Both the position numbers and the translations under genes were made by a program. Under the pieces are notes generated by a model that made no database searches, was not told where the DNA came from, and worked only from the letters and a program-made list of their open reading frames with translations. Of a stretch of 64,000 nucleotides of DNA, positions 17,664-31,217 are shown piece by piece. The stretch covers positions 6,376-70,375 of the forward strand of contig NZ_JH992922.1 of assembly GCF_000315425.1 (NCBI RefSeq), given 5' to 3'. The stretch comes from Massilia timonae CCUG 45783 (lineage in GTDB: Bacteria; Pseudomonadota; Gammaproteobacteria; Burkholderiales; Burkholderiaceae_D). The first letter of the stretch is position 1, and every line of letters starts with the position of its first letter.

Positions 17664-19376
17664 TTAGGCTTCCACCTGTTCGAGAAAGTCAGCCATGAAG
17701 CTGCGGCTTTCCCCGTCCGCAAAGTCCACCGTCACCTGCTCGCCGGCGATGGCGACCACCACCCCTTCGCCATACTTGGCCGACCGGGCGCGCGCGCCGA
17801 CCTCGAATCTGGGCTTGACCGGCTCAGGCGCAGGCTCGCGATCGAACTCATCGTCGCGGATGACGATGTCCTCGGTCAGGCTCATGGCCGGCGGGTTCAG
17901 GCAGTTATCGCACTTGCAGCATTTCTCGAAACCGGGCGCCTGGTCGCCGAAGTAATCGAGCAGCAGCTTCCAGCGGCAAAAGCCGCTCACCGCGTAGCTC
18001 ACCATCTGGTCCAGCGCTTCCTTGTCGCGCTCCTGCTTCTGGACATACACCTGGGCCAGGCGCGCATACACGCCAGGGCGCGGCTCGGCCGCGCTGGGCA
18101 GGTATTCCAGCTTGCGGTTCTGGCGCACCAGCTTGGCGTCCTTGAGCAGCTTGAGGCAGACCTTGATATTCGACTCGGCGATGTCTTCCAGCGCCTGTTC
18201 GAGACGGCGGCCCGTCACGGGGCCGTCCTCGTGCAGGGTGCGCACGGTCTCGTGCACCAGCTGCAGCTCTTGCGCATCCGGATAGTGCTTGACCAGGAAG
18301 AACTGCTGGATGCGCTTGTCGTCCTGCAGGAACAGCAGGGTGCACTCGGCGTCCAGGCCGTCGCGGCCGGCGCGGCCCGATTCCTGGTAATAGGATTCGA
18401 GGTTGGCCGGGATCTGCAGGTGGATCACGAAGCGGGTATCGCTCTTGTCGATGCCCATGCCGAAGGCATTGGTGGCCACCATCACGCGCCGCTCGCCCTC
18501 CATGAACAGGTCCTGGTTCATCTTTCGCTCGGCTGCCGACAGCTTGCCGTGGTAGAGCGTAACCGATTCGCCGGCTTCTTCGAGCACGGCCAGCATCTCC
18601 TCGGCCACCTTGACGGTGGCGGCGTACACGATGCCGACGCCTGGCGTCTGCTGCACCAGGCGCAGCGCCTCCTGGTATTTCTCCCTGGCGCTGGTGACTT
18701 GCCGCACGCGGTAATGCAGGTTGGGCCGGTAGATGCCGGTATTGATCACGTTCAGCTTGCGGCCCAGCTGCTTGCCGATGTCGGCGATCACCTCGTCGGT
18801 GGCGGTGGCCGTGAGCGCCAGCACCGGCGGGCGGCCGATCGCCTCGATCGCGGCGGCCAGGCCAATATAGGCCGGGCGGAAGTCGTGGCCCCATTGCGAG
18901 ATGCAGTGCGCCTCGTCGATCACGACGATGTCGAGCGTGACCTTGCGCAGCACGTCGATGAATTCGGGCGAGACCAGGCGTTCCGGCGTGCAGAACACGA
19001 TTTCGCAGGATTCGCTGGCGATCGCCTCGAGCGCCGCGTGTTCTTCTTCGGCGCACAGGCTGCTGTTGACCTGGACCGAGCGGATGCCGATCTCTTCCAG
19101 CTTCTCGAGCTGGTCCTTCATGAGGGAGATGAGTGGGGAAACAACGACCGTGATCCCCTCCAGCATCTTGGCCGGGATCTGGTAGCACAGCGACTTGCCG
19201 CCGCCGGTAGGCATGATGGCCAGGGTGTCCTTGCCGTCGAGCACGCTGTCGATCACGCGCTGCTGGCCTTCGCGCAGCTGCGCGATGCCGAACACGGCGT
19301 TCAGGAGGCGTCGGATGGTATTGCGGCGCACGGCGAGCAGGCCGCGGTGCATGAGGGTGGGATCGTGTCGGGTCAT
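17664..19376 (-). CDS. recQ: RecQ-family helicase with a C-terminal Tudor-like domain
   Basis: Superfamily 2 3'-to-5' DNA helicase, 570 aa. Motif I is MPTGGGKSLCYQIPA, motif II VIDEAHCISQWGHDFRP, motif III LTATAT, motif VI QESGRAGRDG. The zinc-binding module follows with C...CCKCDNC at about residues 485-510. Instead of the HRDC domain of E. coli RecQ the protein ends with FEVGARARSAKYGEGVVV...VDFADGESRSF, which looks like the small Tudor-like domain found at the end of UvrD/PcrA. It is the first gene of the repair operon. The ribosome site is weak; ATG at 19352 is an alternative start. Confidence 0.93.
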   Translation of the reverse strand: MTRHDPTLMHRGLLAVRRNTIRRLLNAVFGIAQLREGQQRVIDSVLDGKDTLAIMPTGGGKSLCYQIPAKMLEGITVVVSPLISLMKDQLEKLEEIGIRSVQVNSSLCAEEEHAALEAIASESCEIVFCTPERLVSPEFIDVLRKVTLDIVVIDEAHCISQWGHDFRPAYIGLAAAIEAIGRPPVLALTATATDEVIADIGKQLGRKLNVINTGIYRPNLHYRVRQVTSAREKYQEALRLVQQTPGVGIVYAATVKVAEEMLAVLEEAGESVTLYHGKLSAAERKMNQDLFMEGERRVMVATNAFGMGIDKSDTRFVIHLQIPANLESYYQESGRAGRDGLDAECTLLFLQDDKRIQQFFLVKHYPDAQELQLVHETVRTLHEDGPVTGRRLEQALEDIAESNIKVCLKLLKDAKLVRQNRKLEYLPSAAEPRPGVYARLAQVYVQKQERDKEALDQMVSYAVSGFCRWKLLLDYFGDQAPGFEKCCKCDNCLNPPAMSLTEDIVIRDDEFDREPAPEPVKPRFEVGARARSAKYGEGVVVAIAGEQVTVDFADGESRSFMADFLEQVEA

Positions 19377-19425
19377 GATGACGCCGACTTTATTAGTACG
19401 GCGACAACTCGACTATAGGACGCCA

Positions 19426-19442
19426 CCTACTTCAAGCGTAGG
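19426..19442. promoter_or_regulatory. Inverted repeat CCTAC-N7-GTAGG
   Basis: cctacttcaagcgtagg lies 50 bp upstream of recQ and about 190 bp upstream of the small ORF. Same half-site as at 9873-9888. Confidence 0.35.
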
Positions 19443-19493
19443 AGGTCAACTTTTGGCGGGGTCGTCACGTTATGGGTGTAGTGCCACGGCTAC

Positions 19494-19515
19494 TTGTGTC
19501 AATTGTGCGACACAA
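19494..19515. promoter_or_regulatory. Inverted repeat TTGTGTC-N8-GACACAA
   Basis: Perfect 7-bp arms with an 8-bp centre, between recQ and the small ORF. A dimeric regulator site is likely from the geometry; the regulator is unknown. Confidence 0.4.
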
Positions 19516-19553
19516 ATTCTCGACAAGGTTTAGTCCTACAACCCGACGGATAT

Positions 19554-19582
19554 TTGACCGATGCCGGGTGTCCAGCTAGACA
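19554..19582 (+). promoter_or_regulatory. Candidate promoter of the 38-residue ORF
   Basis: TTGACC (19554-19559), 17-nt spacer, TAGACA (19577-19582). The -35 matches 5 of 6, the -10 only 3 of 6. The ORF starts about 50 bp downstream. Confidence 0.35.
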
Positions 19583-19633
19583 TTTACTATTGTGACCATC
19601 ATTCACCTATCCGCCATCTTCAGGAGAACCATC

Positions 19634-19750
19634 ATGTCGCGCCGCCCTATGACCTGGACCGCAGTCCACCTGGCCCTTGCCAGCGCGGCCACCTGGTTCC
19701 TGCTGGAGTCCGGCGCGCTGTCGTCGGCCTTGCTGTTCTCGTTCCACTAA
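19634..19750 (+). CDS. 38-residue hydrophobic small protein
   Basis: ATG at 19634, stop TAA at 19748-19750, 38 codons, with CAGGAGAACC seven bases upstream as a strong ribosome site. The peptide begins MSRRPMTWTAVHLALA and has one hydrophobic stretch (residues about 9-37, containing two tryptophan-flanked segments and ending LLFSFH), so a single membrane span with a positively charged N-terminus is likely. A terminator hairpin follows 15 bp later and a promoter-like element precedes it, giving a complete small transcription unit between recQ and ahpF. No family recognised. Confidence 0.6.
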   Translation: MSRRPMTWTAVHLALASAATWFLLESGALSSALLFSFH

Positions 19751-19761
19751 TTCTCACTGCA

Positions 19762-19800
19762 TAAAAAACGCCGCCTTCCCAAGGGAAGACGGCGTTCATT
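19762..19800. terminator. Bidirectional terminator, small ORF / ahpF
   Basis: AACGCCG-C-CTTCCC (19767-19780) pairs with GGGAAG-A-CGGCGTT (19783-19796) with one mismatch. The minus strand continues TTTTTTAT, strong for ahpF; the plus strand continues CATTTCC, moderate. Confidence 0.8.
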
Positions 19801-19836
19801 TCCTTGACATGGCGGGCCGCGTGGCCCGCCCGGTCA

Positions 19837-21405
19837 TCAAGCAGCTTTCTGCTCTTCCTCTTCCACCGGCAGGCGGATCAGGTGGTCAAAAGCGGCCAGC
19901 GATGCCTTGGCGCCCTCGCCCACGGCGATCACGATCTGCTTGAACGGCACCGTGGTCACGTCGCCGGCGGCGAACACGCCCGGCAGCGAAGTGTGGCCGC
20001 GGGCATCGACTTCGATCTCGCCGTGCGCCGACAGGTCGATCGTACCCTTGAGCCATTCTGCGTTCGGCACCAGGCCGATCTGCACGAACACGCCTTCCAG
20101 GTCCAGCTTGTGCAGCTCACCGGTATTGCGGTCCTTGTAGCTCAGGCCATTGACGATCTTGCCGTCGCCGTGGATCTCGGTGGTCTGGGCCGACTTGATT
20201 ACCTTGACGTTCGGCAGCGAGTAAAGCTTGCGCTGCAGGACCGCATCGGCGCGCAGTTCATTGCCGTATTCGATCAGGGTCACTTCCTTGACGATGCCCG
20301 CCAGGTCGATCGCCGCCTCGACGCCGGAGTTGCCGCCGCCGATCACCGACACGCGCTTGCCCTTGAACAGCGGGCCGTCGCAGTGCGGGCAGTACGCCAC
20401 GCCGTGGTTCTTGTACTCTTTCTCGCCCGGCACGTTGATCTCGCGCCAGCGGGCGCCGGTCGCCACGATCACGGTCTTCGACTTGAGCACCGCGCCGCTC
20501 TCGGTATGCACCTCGATCATCTTGCCGCCCACCAGCTTGCTGGCGCGCTGGGTGTTCATGATGTCGACGTCATATTCCTTGACGTGTTCTTCCAGGGCGA
20601 CAGCGAATTTCGGACCGTCGGTGGCCTTCAGCGACACGAAGTTCTCGATCGCGAGGGTGTCCAGCACCTGGCCGCCGAAGCGGTCGGCCAGCACGCCGGT
20701 ACGGATGCCCTTGCGAGCTGCGTAGATCGCGGCTGCCGCGCCGGCGGGGCCGCCGCCGACGATCAGCACGTCGAATGGGTCTTTCTGGCTCAGTTCAGCA
20801 GCCTTGCGCTCACCGCCCTTGACGTCGATCTTCGACAGGATCTCTTCGACGTTGGTGCGGCCCTGGCCGAAATGCTGGCCGTTCAGGAACATCATCGGCA
20901 CGGCCAGGATCTGCTTGTCTTCCACTTCCTTCTTGAAGACGCCGCCATCGATCGTCACGACCTTGATGCGCGGGTTGATGACCGACATCGTGTTCAGTGC
21001 CTGCACGACTTCCGGGCAGTTATGGCACGACAGCGAGATGTAGGTCTCGAAAACATAATCGCCGTCCAGGGCTGCGATCTGGTCGATGACGGCTTGTTCC
21101 AGCTTGATGGTGTGGCCGCCGACGTGCAGCAGGGCCAGCACCAGCGAGGTGAATTCGTGGCCCAGCGGAATGCCGGCGAAGCGCACGCCGATATCGGTGC
21201 CGACGCGGTTGATCGCGAACGACGGGGTGCGCTCGTTGGCTTCCTGACGCACGGTGATCTTGTCGGACAGGGCTGCGATCTCGTTCAGCAGCTCGTCCAT
21301 TTCGCGCGATTTTGGCGAATCATCCAGCGATGCAACCAGCTCAATCGGCTGCACCACTTTTTCCAGATAGGCTTGCAACTGTTTCTTGAGGGTTGCGTCC
21401 AGCAT
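19837..21405 (-). CDS. ahpF: Alkyl hydroperoxide reductase subunit F
   Basis: NADH-dependent flavoprotein disulfide reductase that re-reduces AhpC. The 522-aa protein has an N-terminal thioredoxin-like NTD with redox pair Cys127-Cys130 (CHNC), a linker, then a thioredoxin-reductase-like part with FAD motif [11 protein letters not shown] (about 216) and the second pair Cys339-Cys342 (CPHC). The NAD(P) motif [10 protein letters not shown] follows and the C-terminal FAD motif [10 protein letters not shown] closes the domain. Encoded about 100 bp downstream of ahpC on the same strand. The intervening hairpin probably lowers its expression relative to ahpC. Confidence 0.97.
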   Translation of the reverse strand: MLDATLKKQLQAYLEKVVQPIELVASLDDSPKSREMDELLNEIAALSDKITVRQEANERTPSFAINRVGTDIGVRFAGIPLGHEFTSLVLALLHVGGHTIKLEQAVIDQIAALDGDYVFETYISLSCHNCPEVVQALNTMSVINPRIKVVTIDGGVFKKEVEDKQILAVPMMFLNGQHFGQGRTNVEEILSKIDVKGGERKAAELSQKDPFDVLIVGGGPAGAAAAIYAARKGIRTGVLADRFGGQVLDTLAIENFVSLKATDGPKFAVALEEHVKEYDVDIMNTQRASKLVGGKMIEVHTESGAVLKSKTVIVATGARWREINVPGEKEYKNHGVAYCPHCDGPLFKGKRVSVIGGGNSGVEAAIDLAGIVKEVTLIEYGNELRADAVLQRKLYSLPNVKVIKSAQTTEIHGDGKIVNGLSYKDRNTGELHKLDLEGVFVQIGLVPNAEWLKGTIDLSAHGEIEVDARGHTSLPGVFAAGDVTTVPFKQIVIAVGEGAKASLAAFDHLIRLPVEEEEQKAA

Positions 21406-21455
21406 GATGTTTTTCCTTTTGTTTATTTCACTTAACTTGCACAGACCGGGCGTGC

Positions 21456-21479
21456 AACGGGCCGCCGCAGCGGCCCGTT
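21456..21479 (-). other. Intercistronic hairpin between ahpC and ahpF
   Basis: AACGGGCCGC pairs perfectly with GCGGCCCGTT around CGCA (10-bp stem), with no T tract after it. Likely a 3' stabiliser or partial terminator that makes ahpC message more abundant than ahpF. Confidence 0.6.
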
Positions 21480-21508
21480 CACGGGTGCTACTTAACTACA
21501 GGTATTGC

Positions 21509-22072
21509 TTAGATCTTGCCGACCAGGTCCAGCGACGGGGTCAGGGTTTCTGCGCCTTCGGTCCACTTGGCTGGGCAGACTTCGCCTGGGTGCGAAGCGA
21601 CGTACTGGGCTGCCTTGACTTTGCGCATCAGTTCCGAAGCGTCGCGGCCGATGCCGTTGTCGTGCACTTCCATGATCTTGATCTGGCCTTCCGGGTTGAT
21701 CACGAAGGTGCCGCGCAGTGCCATGCCTTCTTCTTCGATCATGACTTCGAAGTTACGCGACAGGACGCCGGTTGGGTCGCCGATCAGCGGGTAGTTCACT
21801 TTCTTGATCGCGTCCGAGGTGTCGTGCCATGCCTTGTGAGCGAAGTGGCTGTCGGTCGAGACGCCGTACACATTGACGCCCAGCTTTTCGAATTCCGGCT
21901 GGAATGCGGCCAGATCTTCCAGTTCGGTTGGGCAGACGAAGGTGAAGTCTGCCGGGTAGAACATCACCACCGACCAGGTACCCTTGAAGTTCTCTTCGGT
22001 CAGGTCGATGAACTTGCCGTTGTGGTAAGCGGTTGCTTTGAACGGCTTGATCTGGGTGTTGATGAGGGACAT
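21509..22072 (-). CDS. ahpC: Alkyl hydroperoxide reductase peroxidase subunit C
   Basis: Typical 2-Cys peroxiredoxin (187 aa, same size as E. coli AhpC) that reduces H2O2 and organic peroxides. The peroxidatic Cys47 is in [13 protein letters not shown] and the resolving Cys166 in GEVCPAKW. The C-terminus ends LDLVGKI, the YF-type tail region that makes such enzymes sensitive to overoxidation. A strong ribosome site (GGAG) precedes the ATG. The codon use is more biased than in neighbours, as expected for a highly expressed gene. An OxyR site abutting the -35 box is directly upstream. Confidence 0.98.
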   Translation of the reverse strand: MSLINTQIKPFKATAYHNGKFIDLTEENFKGTWSVVMFYPADFTFVCPTELEDLAAFQPEFEKLGVNVYGVSTDSHFAHKAWHDTSDAIKKVNYPLIGDPTGVLSRNFEVMIEEEGMALRGTFVINPEGQIKIMEVHDNGIGRDASELMRKVKAAQYVASHPGEVCPAKWTEGAETLTPSLDLVGKI

Positions 22073-22112
22073 GTAATCTCCTGTTTGGGGGTTGATGAAA
22101 CGTATGACAAGC

Positions 22113-22141
22113 AGTTTACCGCCCCGCTCGTCGTTTGTGAA
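22113..22141 (-). promoter_or_regulatory. ahpC promoter
   Basis: Minus strand TTCACA (22141-22136), 17-nt spacer, TAAACT (22118-22113), about 40 bp before the ahpC ATG. The -35 directly touches the OxyR-like site. Confidence 0.65.
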
Positions 22142-22178
22142 ATTGATTGATTCGATACTCTTGATTGATTTTGGCTAT
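22142..22178 (-). promoter_or_regulatory. OxyR binding site of ahpC
   Basis: On the minus strand ATAG-N7-CAAT-N7-ATCG-N7-CAAT. This matches the tetramer-binding consensus ATAG-N7-CTAT-N7-ATAG-N7-CTAT at 13 of 16 positions with exact 11-bp phasing. It ends one base upstream of the -35 hexamer, the position of an activating OxyR site. Confidence 0.8.
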
Positions 22179-22253
22179 CAGTCAAGTGCGGTCTTGCCGT
22201 CCTGATAAAGGAGGGCCTCGAAGCAAACCCGGACAGTGTGTCGTAAATGGCAA

Positions 22254-22296
22254 GCGGGTGCAACCGGCGTCTCTCCAGGACGCCACATGCACCCGC
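22254..22296 (-). terminator. Long hairpin after the REC-kinase gene
   Basis: Outer stem GCGGGTGCA/TGCACCCGC (9 bp), a 3x3 internal loop, inner stem GGCGTC/GACGCC (6 bp), 7-nt loop. It begins 12 bp past the stop at 22308; the following TTGCCATTTACG is only weakly T-rich. Probable 3' end of the signalling operon. Confidence 0.6.
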
Positions 22297-22307
22297 CTAT
22301 GGATGGG

Positions 22308-23519
22308 TCAAACGTCGGCTTCGGCGCACACCGGGACGTCGGTGCACGGCAGCACCAGGCTGAACACCGAACCTTCGCCGGGCTTGCTCGTCACGCGCAG
22401 TTCGCCGCCGTGCGAGATGGCCAGCTGGCGCGAGATGTACAGGCCCAGCCCCAGGCCTTTCGGCTCGCCATTGCGGGCGCCCCGTTCGTAAGGCTCGAAG
22501 ATGCGTTCCAGGTCGGACGAAGCGATGCCCTTGCCCTGGTCGCGCACGTCGATCCGCACCATGTCGCCGCTGCGCTCGACGCTGACCTCGACCGGCTGGC
22601 CGCAGCCATAGCGCAGCGCGTTGGTCAACAGGTTGACGATCACCTGCTCGACGCGGAATTCGTCCCAGCAGCCGGTCACGCCGTCGTGCGGGCGCAGGGT
22701 CAGCGAACTGCCGGTGGTGGCGGCCTGCAGCGACAGGTCGCTCACCACCCGTTCCAGCAGGTTCATCAGCTCGACCTGGGCCGGGCGGATCGACAGCTTG
22801 CCGCTGCGCATGCGCGAGACGTCGAGCATGTCGTCGATCAGCCGGATCATCGACTTGATCTGGCGCTCGTCGCGCTGGATCATCGCTTCCATCTGCTGGG
22901 CGCCGAAGGCGGCCGTGTTGCCGCGCTTGAGCTGCAGGCTGCGCATCTGCGTTTCCAGGAACAGCGTGTTGAGCGGCGTACGCAGCTCATGCGCCACCAG
23001 CGACATGAATTCGTCGCGCATGCGCAGCGAGCGCTGCAGCTCCTGCTGGGTCTGGTTCAGCTCGCGCAGCAGCACCTCTTGCTCCTGCCGGCTCTGTTCC
23101 AGCGCCAGCATCTGGCGCCGCGTCTCGCGCCGCTGCTGGTCGAGCGCCACGAAGACGTTGACCTTGCTGCGCACCGCGTCGGCGTCGAGCGGCTTGTACA
23201 TGAAGTCGACCGCCCCGCTCTCGTAGCCCTTGAAGGCGTAATCGAGTTCGCGCCCGGCGGCCGAGACGAACACGATCGGAATGTGGCGGGTGCGGGTGGT
23301 CGAGCGCATCACCTCGGCCAGCTCGAAGCCGTCCATGCCCGGCATCTGCACGTCGAGGATCGCCAGCGCGAACTCGTGCTCGAGCAGCAGCGCCAGCGCC
23401 TGTTCGCCGGACCCCGCCTGGTAGATGACGCGCTGCTCATGGCGCAGCAGCGCCTCGAGCGCCTGCAGGTTTTCCGGCAGGTCGTCGACGATCAGTATCT
23501 TGCTTGGGTCCTGGTTCAT
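22308..23519 (-). CDS. Receiver–histidine kinase hybrid (REC-HisKA-HATPase)
   Basis: A 403-aa cytosolic protein with an N-terminal receiver (phosphoacceptor Asp56 in AILDVQMPGMDGF), a coiled-coil linker (about 125-165), HisKA with His177 in LVAHELRTPLN, and HATPase with N box (NLLTNALRYG), G1 (DQGKGI) and G2 (GLGLGLYI). There is no membrane segment. The receiver-first order suggests a kinase controlled by an upstream phosphodonor, plausibly the large hybrid kinase encoded three genes upstream. Its start overlaps the cheB-like stop by four bases. Confidence 0.93.
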   Translation of the reverse strand: MNQDPSKILIVDDLPENLQALEALLRHEQRVIYQAGSGEQALALLLEHEFALAILDVQMPGMDGFELAEVMRSTTRTRHIPIVFVSAAGRELDYAFKGYESGAVDFMYKPLDADAVRSKVNVFVALDQQRRETRRQMLALEQSRQEQEVLLRELNQTQQELQRSLRMRDEFMSLVAHELRTPLNTLFLETQMRSLQLKRGNTAAFGAQQMEAMIQRDERQIKSMIRLIDDMLDVSRMRSGKLSIRPAQVELMNLLERVVSDLSLQAATTGSSLTLRPHDGVTGCWDEFRVEQVIVNLLTNALRYGCGQPVEVSVERSGDMVRIDVRDQGKGIASSDLERIFEPYERGARNGEPKGLGLGLYISRQLAISHGGELRVTSKPGEGSVFSLVLPCTDVPVCAEADV

Positions 23520-24121
23520 GGGGTCTCCAACAGGGGCAGCACGGTGCGGATGCCGGCCAGCGGCAGCACCAGGTGCGGGGCACAGCGCCGGATCGCCTCT
23601 TCGGGCATCGTACTGGCCTGTGCTTCTTCAGGGTCTTGGACGATGGTCAGGCCGCCGCGCTCGCGGATGCGGCACATGCCGTCGGCGCCGTCGTAATTGG
23701 CGCCGGTCAACAGTATACCCGCCAGCGCCGGACCATACACGTCGGCGGCGGATTCCATCAGTATATCGATCGCCGGCCGGGCGAACTGCACCGGCGGCTC
23801 GCAGCTGAGCGAAAAGCTGCGGTCCTGTTCTATCGACAGGTGGTAGCCGGAACCGGCGAAATACACGGTGCCGGGCTGGATCGGTTCCTTGTCCTGCGCT
23901 TCGCGCACCGGCAGCGCCGCGCGCATGGCGAACAGCTCGGCCAGGCGGCTGTCGCGGTCCGGCGGCACGTGCAGGATGCAGGTCACGGCCGGGCCGAACC
24001 CGGCCGGCAGCGCCGGCACCAGGCCGACCAGCGCGTCGACGCCGCCCGCCGAGCCGCCGATGACGACCATCTCGATCCGGCGCGAACCCATGGCCGCGGC
24101 CAGTTGCTGTGCGGGGCTCAT
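23516..24121 (-). CDS. CheB-type methylesterase domain protein
   Basis: Stand-alone CheB catalytic domain (201 aa) without the receiver of classical CheB. The catalytic triad can be placed at Ser24 (IGGSAGGVDAL), His51 (CILHVPPD) and Asp144 (LTGANYDGADGM). The ATG at 24121 overlaps the cheR stop by four bases. Methylesterases remove glutamyl methyl groups from receptors. Paired with CheR and hybrid kinases outside a motility cluster they typically act in stress or developmental signalling; the substrate here is unknown. Confidence 0.9.
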   Translation of the reverse strand: MSPAQQLAAAMGSRRIEMVVIGGSAGGVDALVGLVPALPAGFGPAVTCILHVPPDRDSRLAELFAMRAALPVREAQDKEPIQPGTVYFAGSGYHLSIEQDRSFSLSCEPPVQFARPAIDILMESAADVYGPALAGILLTGANYDGADGMCRIRERGGLTIVQDPEEAQASTMPEEAIRRCAPHLVLPLAGIRTVLPLLETP

Positions 24122-24944
24122 GGGGACACCTTGCGGAACAGGCGCTCGCGCTTGGCCAGCGCCTCGAAGCGGTCGGCGTAGCTGGAAAAGTCGATGCTTT
24201 CCTTGCTGCCCAGGCCCAGGAAGCCGCGGTGGCACAGCGAGTCGTGGAACAGGCCGAGCACGCGATCCTGCAGGCGCCGGTTAAAGTAGATCAGCACGTT
24301 GCGGCAGCTGACGAAGTGGGTTTCCGAAAATACGCTGTCGGTCGACAGGCTGTGGTCGGCGAAGGTCACGTTGTCCATCAGGCTGCGCTCGAACAGCGCG
24401 CCGCCATAGGCGGCCGTGTAATAGTCCGAGAACGCGGCCTTGCCGCCGGACTTCTGGTAGTTCTCGGTGTACAGGCGCATGCGCTCCAGCGGGAACACGC
24501 CGCGCCGCGCCGCTTCCAGCGACTCGGGATTGATGTCGGTCGCATAGATGATGCTGCGCTCGAGCAAGCCCTCTTCCTTGAGCAGGATGGCCAGCGAATA
24601 CACCTCCTCGCCGGTGCTGCAGCCGGCCACCCAGATCTTGAGCGACGGGTAGGTCTTGAGGAAAGGCGCCACCTGCTCGCGCACCGCCAGGAAGTACTCC
24701 GGGTCGCGGAACATCTCGGTGACGGGGATCGTCAGGTATTGCAACAGCTGGGCGAAACCGTTCGGCTCGTGCAGCACCTTCGACTGCAGTTCCGACACCG
24801 TGTCGCATTCCATCTCGCGCATGGCGACCAGCACCCGGCGCTTCTGCGAAGCGCCGGTGTAGTCGCGGAAATCGTAGTTGTACTTCAGGTAGACGGCTTC
24901 GACGAGCATCCGCAGCTCGATGTCGAAGTCGCTCGGGGGTTGGC

Positions 24945-24948
<4 letters not shown>
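24118..24948 (-). CDS. CheR-type protein-glutamate methyltransferase
   Basis: 276-aa S-adenosylmethionine-dependent methyltransferase. The N-terminal helical CheR domain (residues 10-75) precedes the catalytic domain with VAGCSTGEEVYSLAILL (SAM site), ATDINPESLEAARRG and FVSCRNVLIYFN. It lacks TPR extensions. Four-base overlaps on both sides (hybrid kinase stop, cheB start) show tight translational coupling in the operon. No chemoreceptor gene is present, so a soluble or distant substrate is likely. Confidence 0.94.
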
Positions 24949-28427
<3,479 letters not shown>

Positions 28428-28552
28428 GCCTGTTGTTCTGTTAGAAAAAAAATATCCTAAGTGTAACGCAAACGTGAAATATCGCGCACACGAAAGCGGC
28501 ACGGTCGTGCGCAAGCGCGTCCCGACTGGCGAAGGAACGATCTTATCAAAAT

Positions 28553-28589
28553 GCACACAAAACCGGCGCACCGCTCGGCTCGCCGGTTT
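28553..28589 (-). terminator. Terminator after the UvrA-like gene
   Basis: AAACCGGCG (28560-28568) pairs with CGCCGGTTT (28581-28589); the minus strand continues TTTTGTGTGC. Confidence 0.65.
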
Positions 28590-28601
28590 CCATTACTTTC
28601 A

Positions 28602-31139
<2,538 letters not shown>

Positions 31140-31217
31140 CTGCCCTCCGGCATGATCGAGAATGCCCTATTGGACGCCTGCCATCGCCCGACGTCGGTGC
31201 GCTTGCCAACAATGCGG

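Noticed and set aside
22200..22230. Short open frame with AAAGGAGG just upstream of the REC-kinase end
   Set aside because: The ribosome-site-like sequence is not followed by a start codon with a sustained frame; the region is the leader of ahpC in the other direction.
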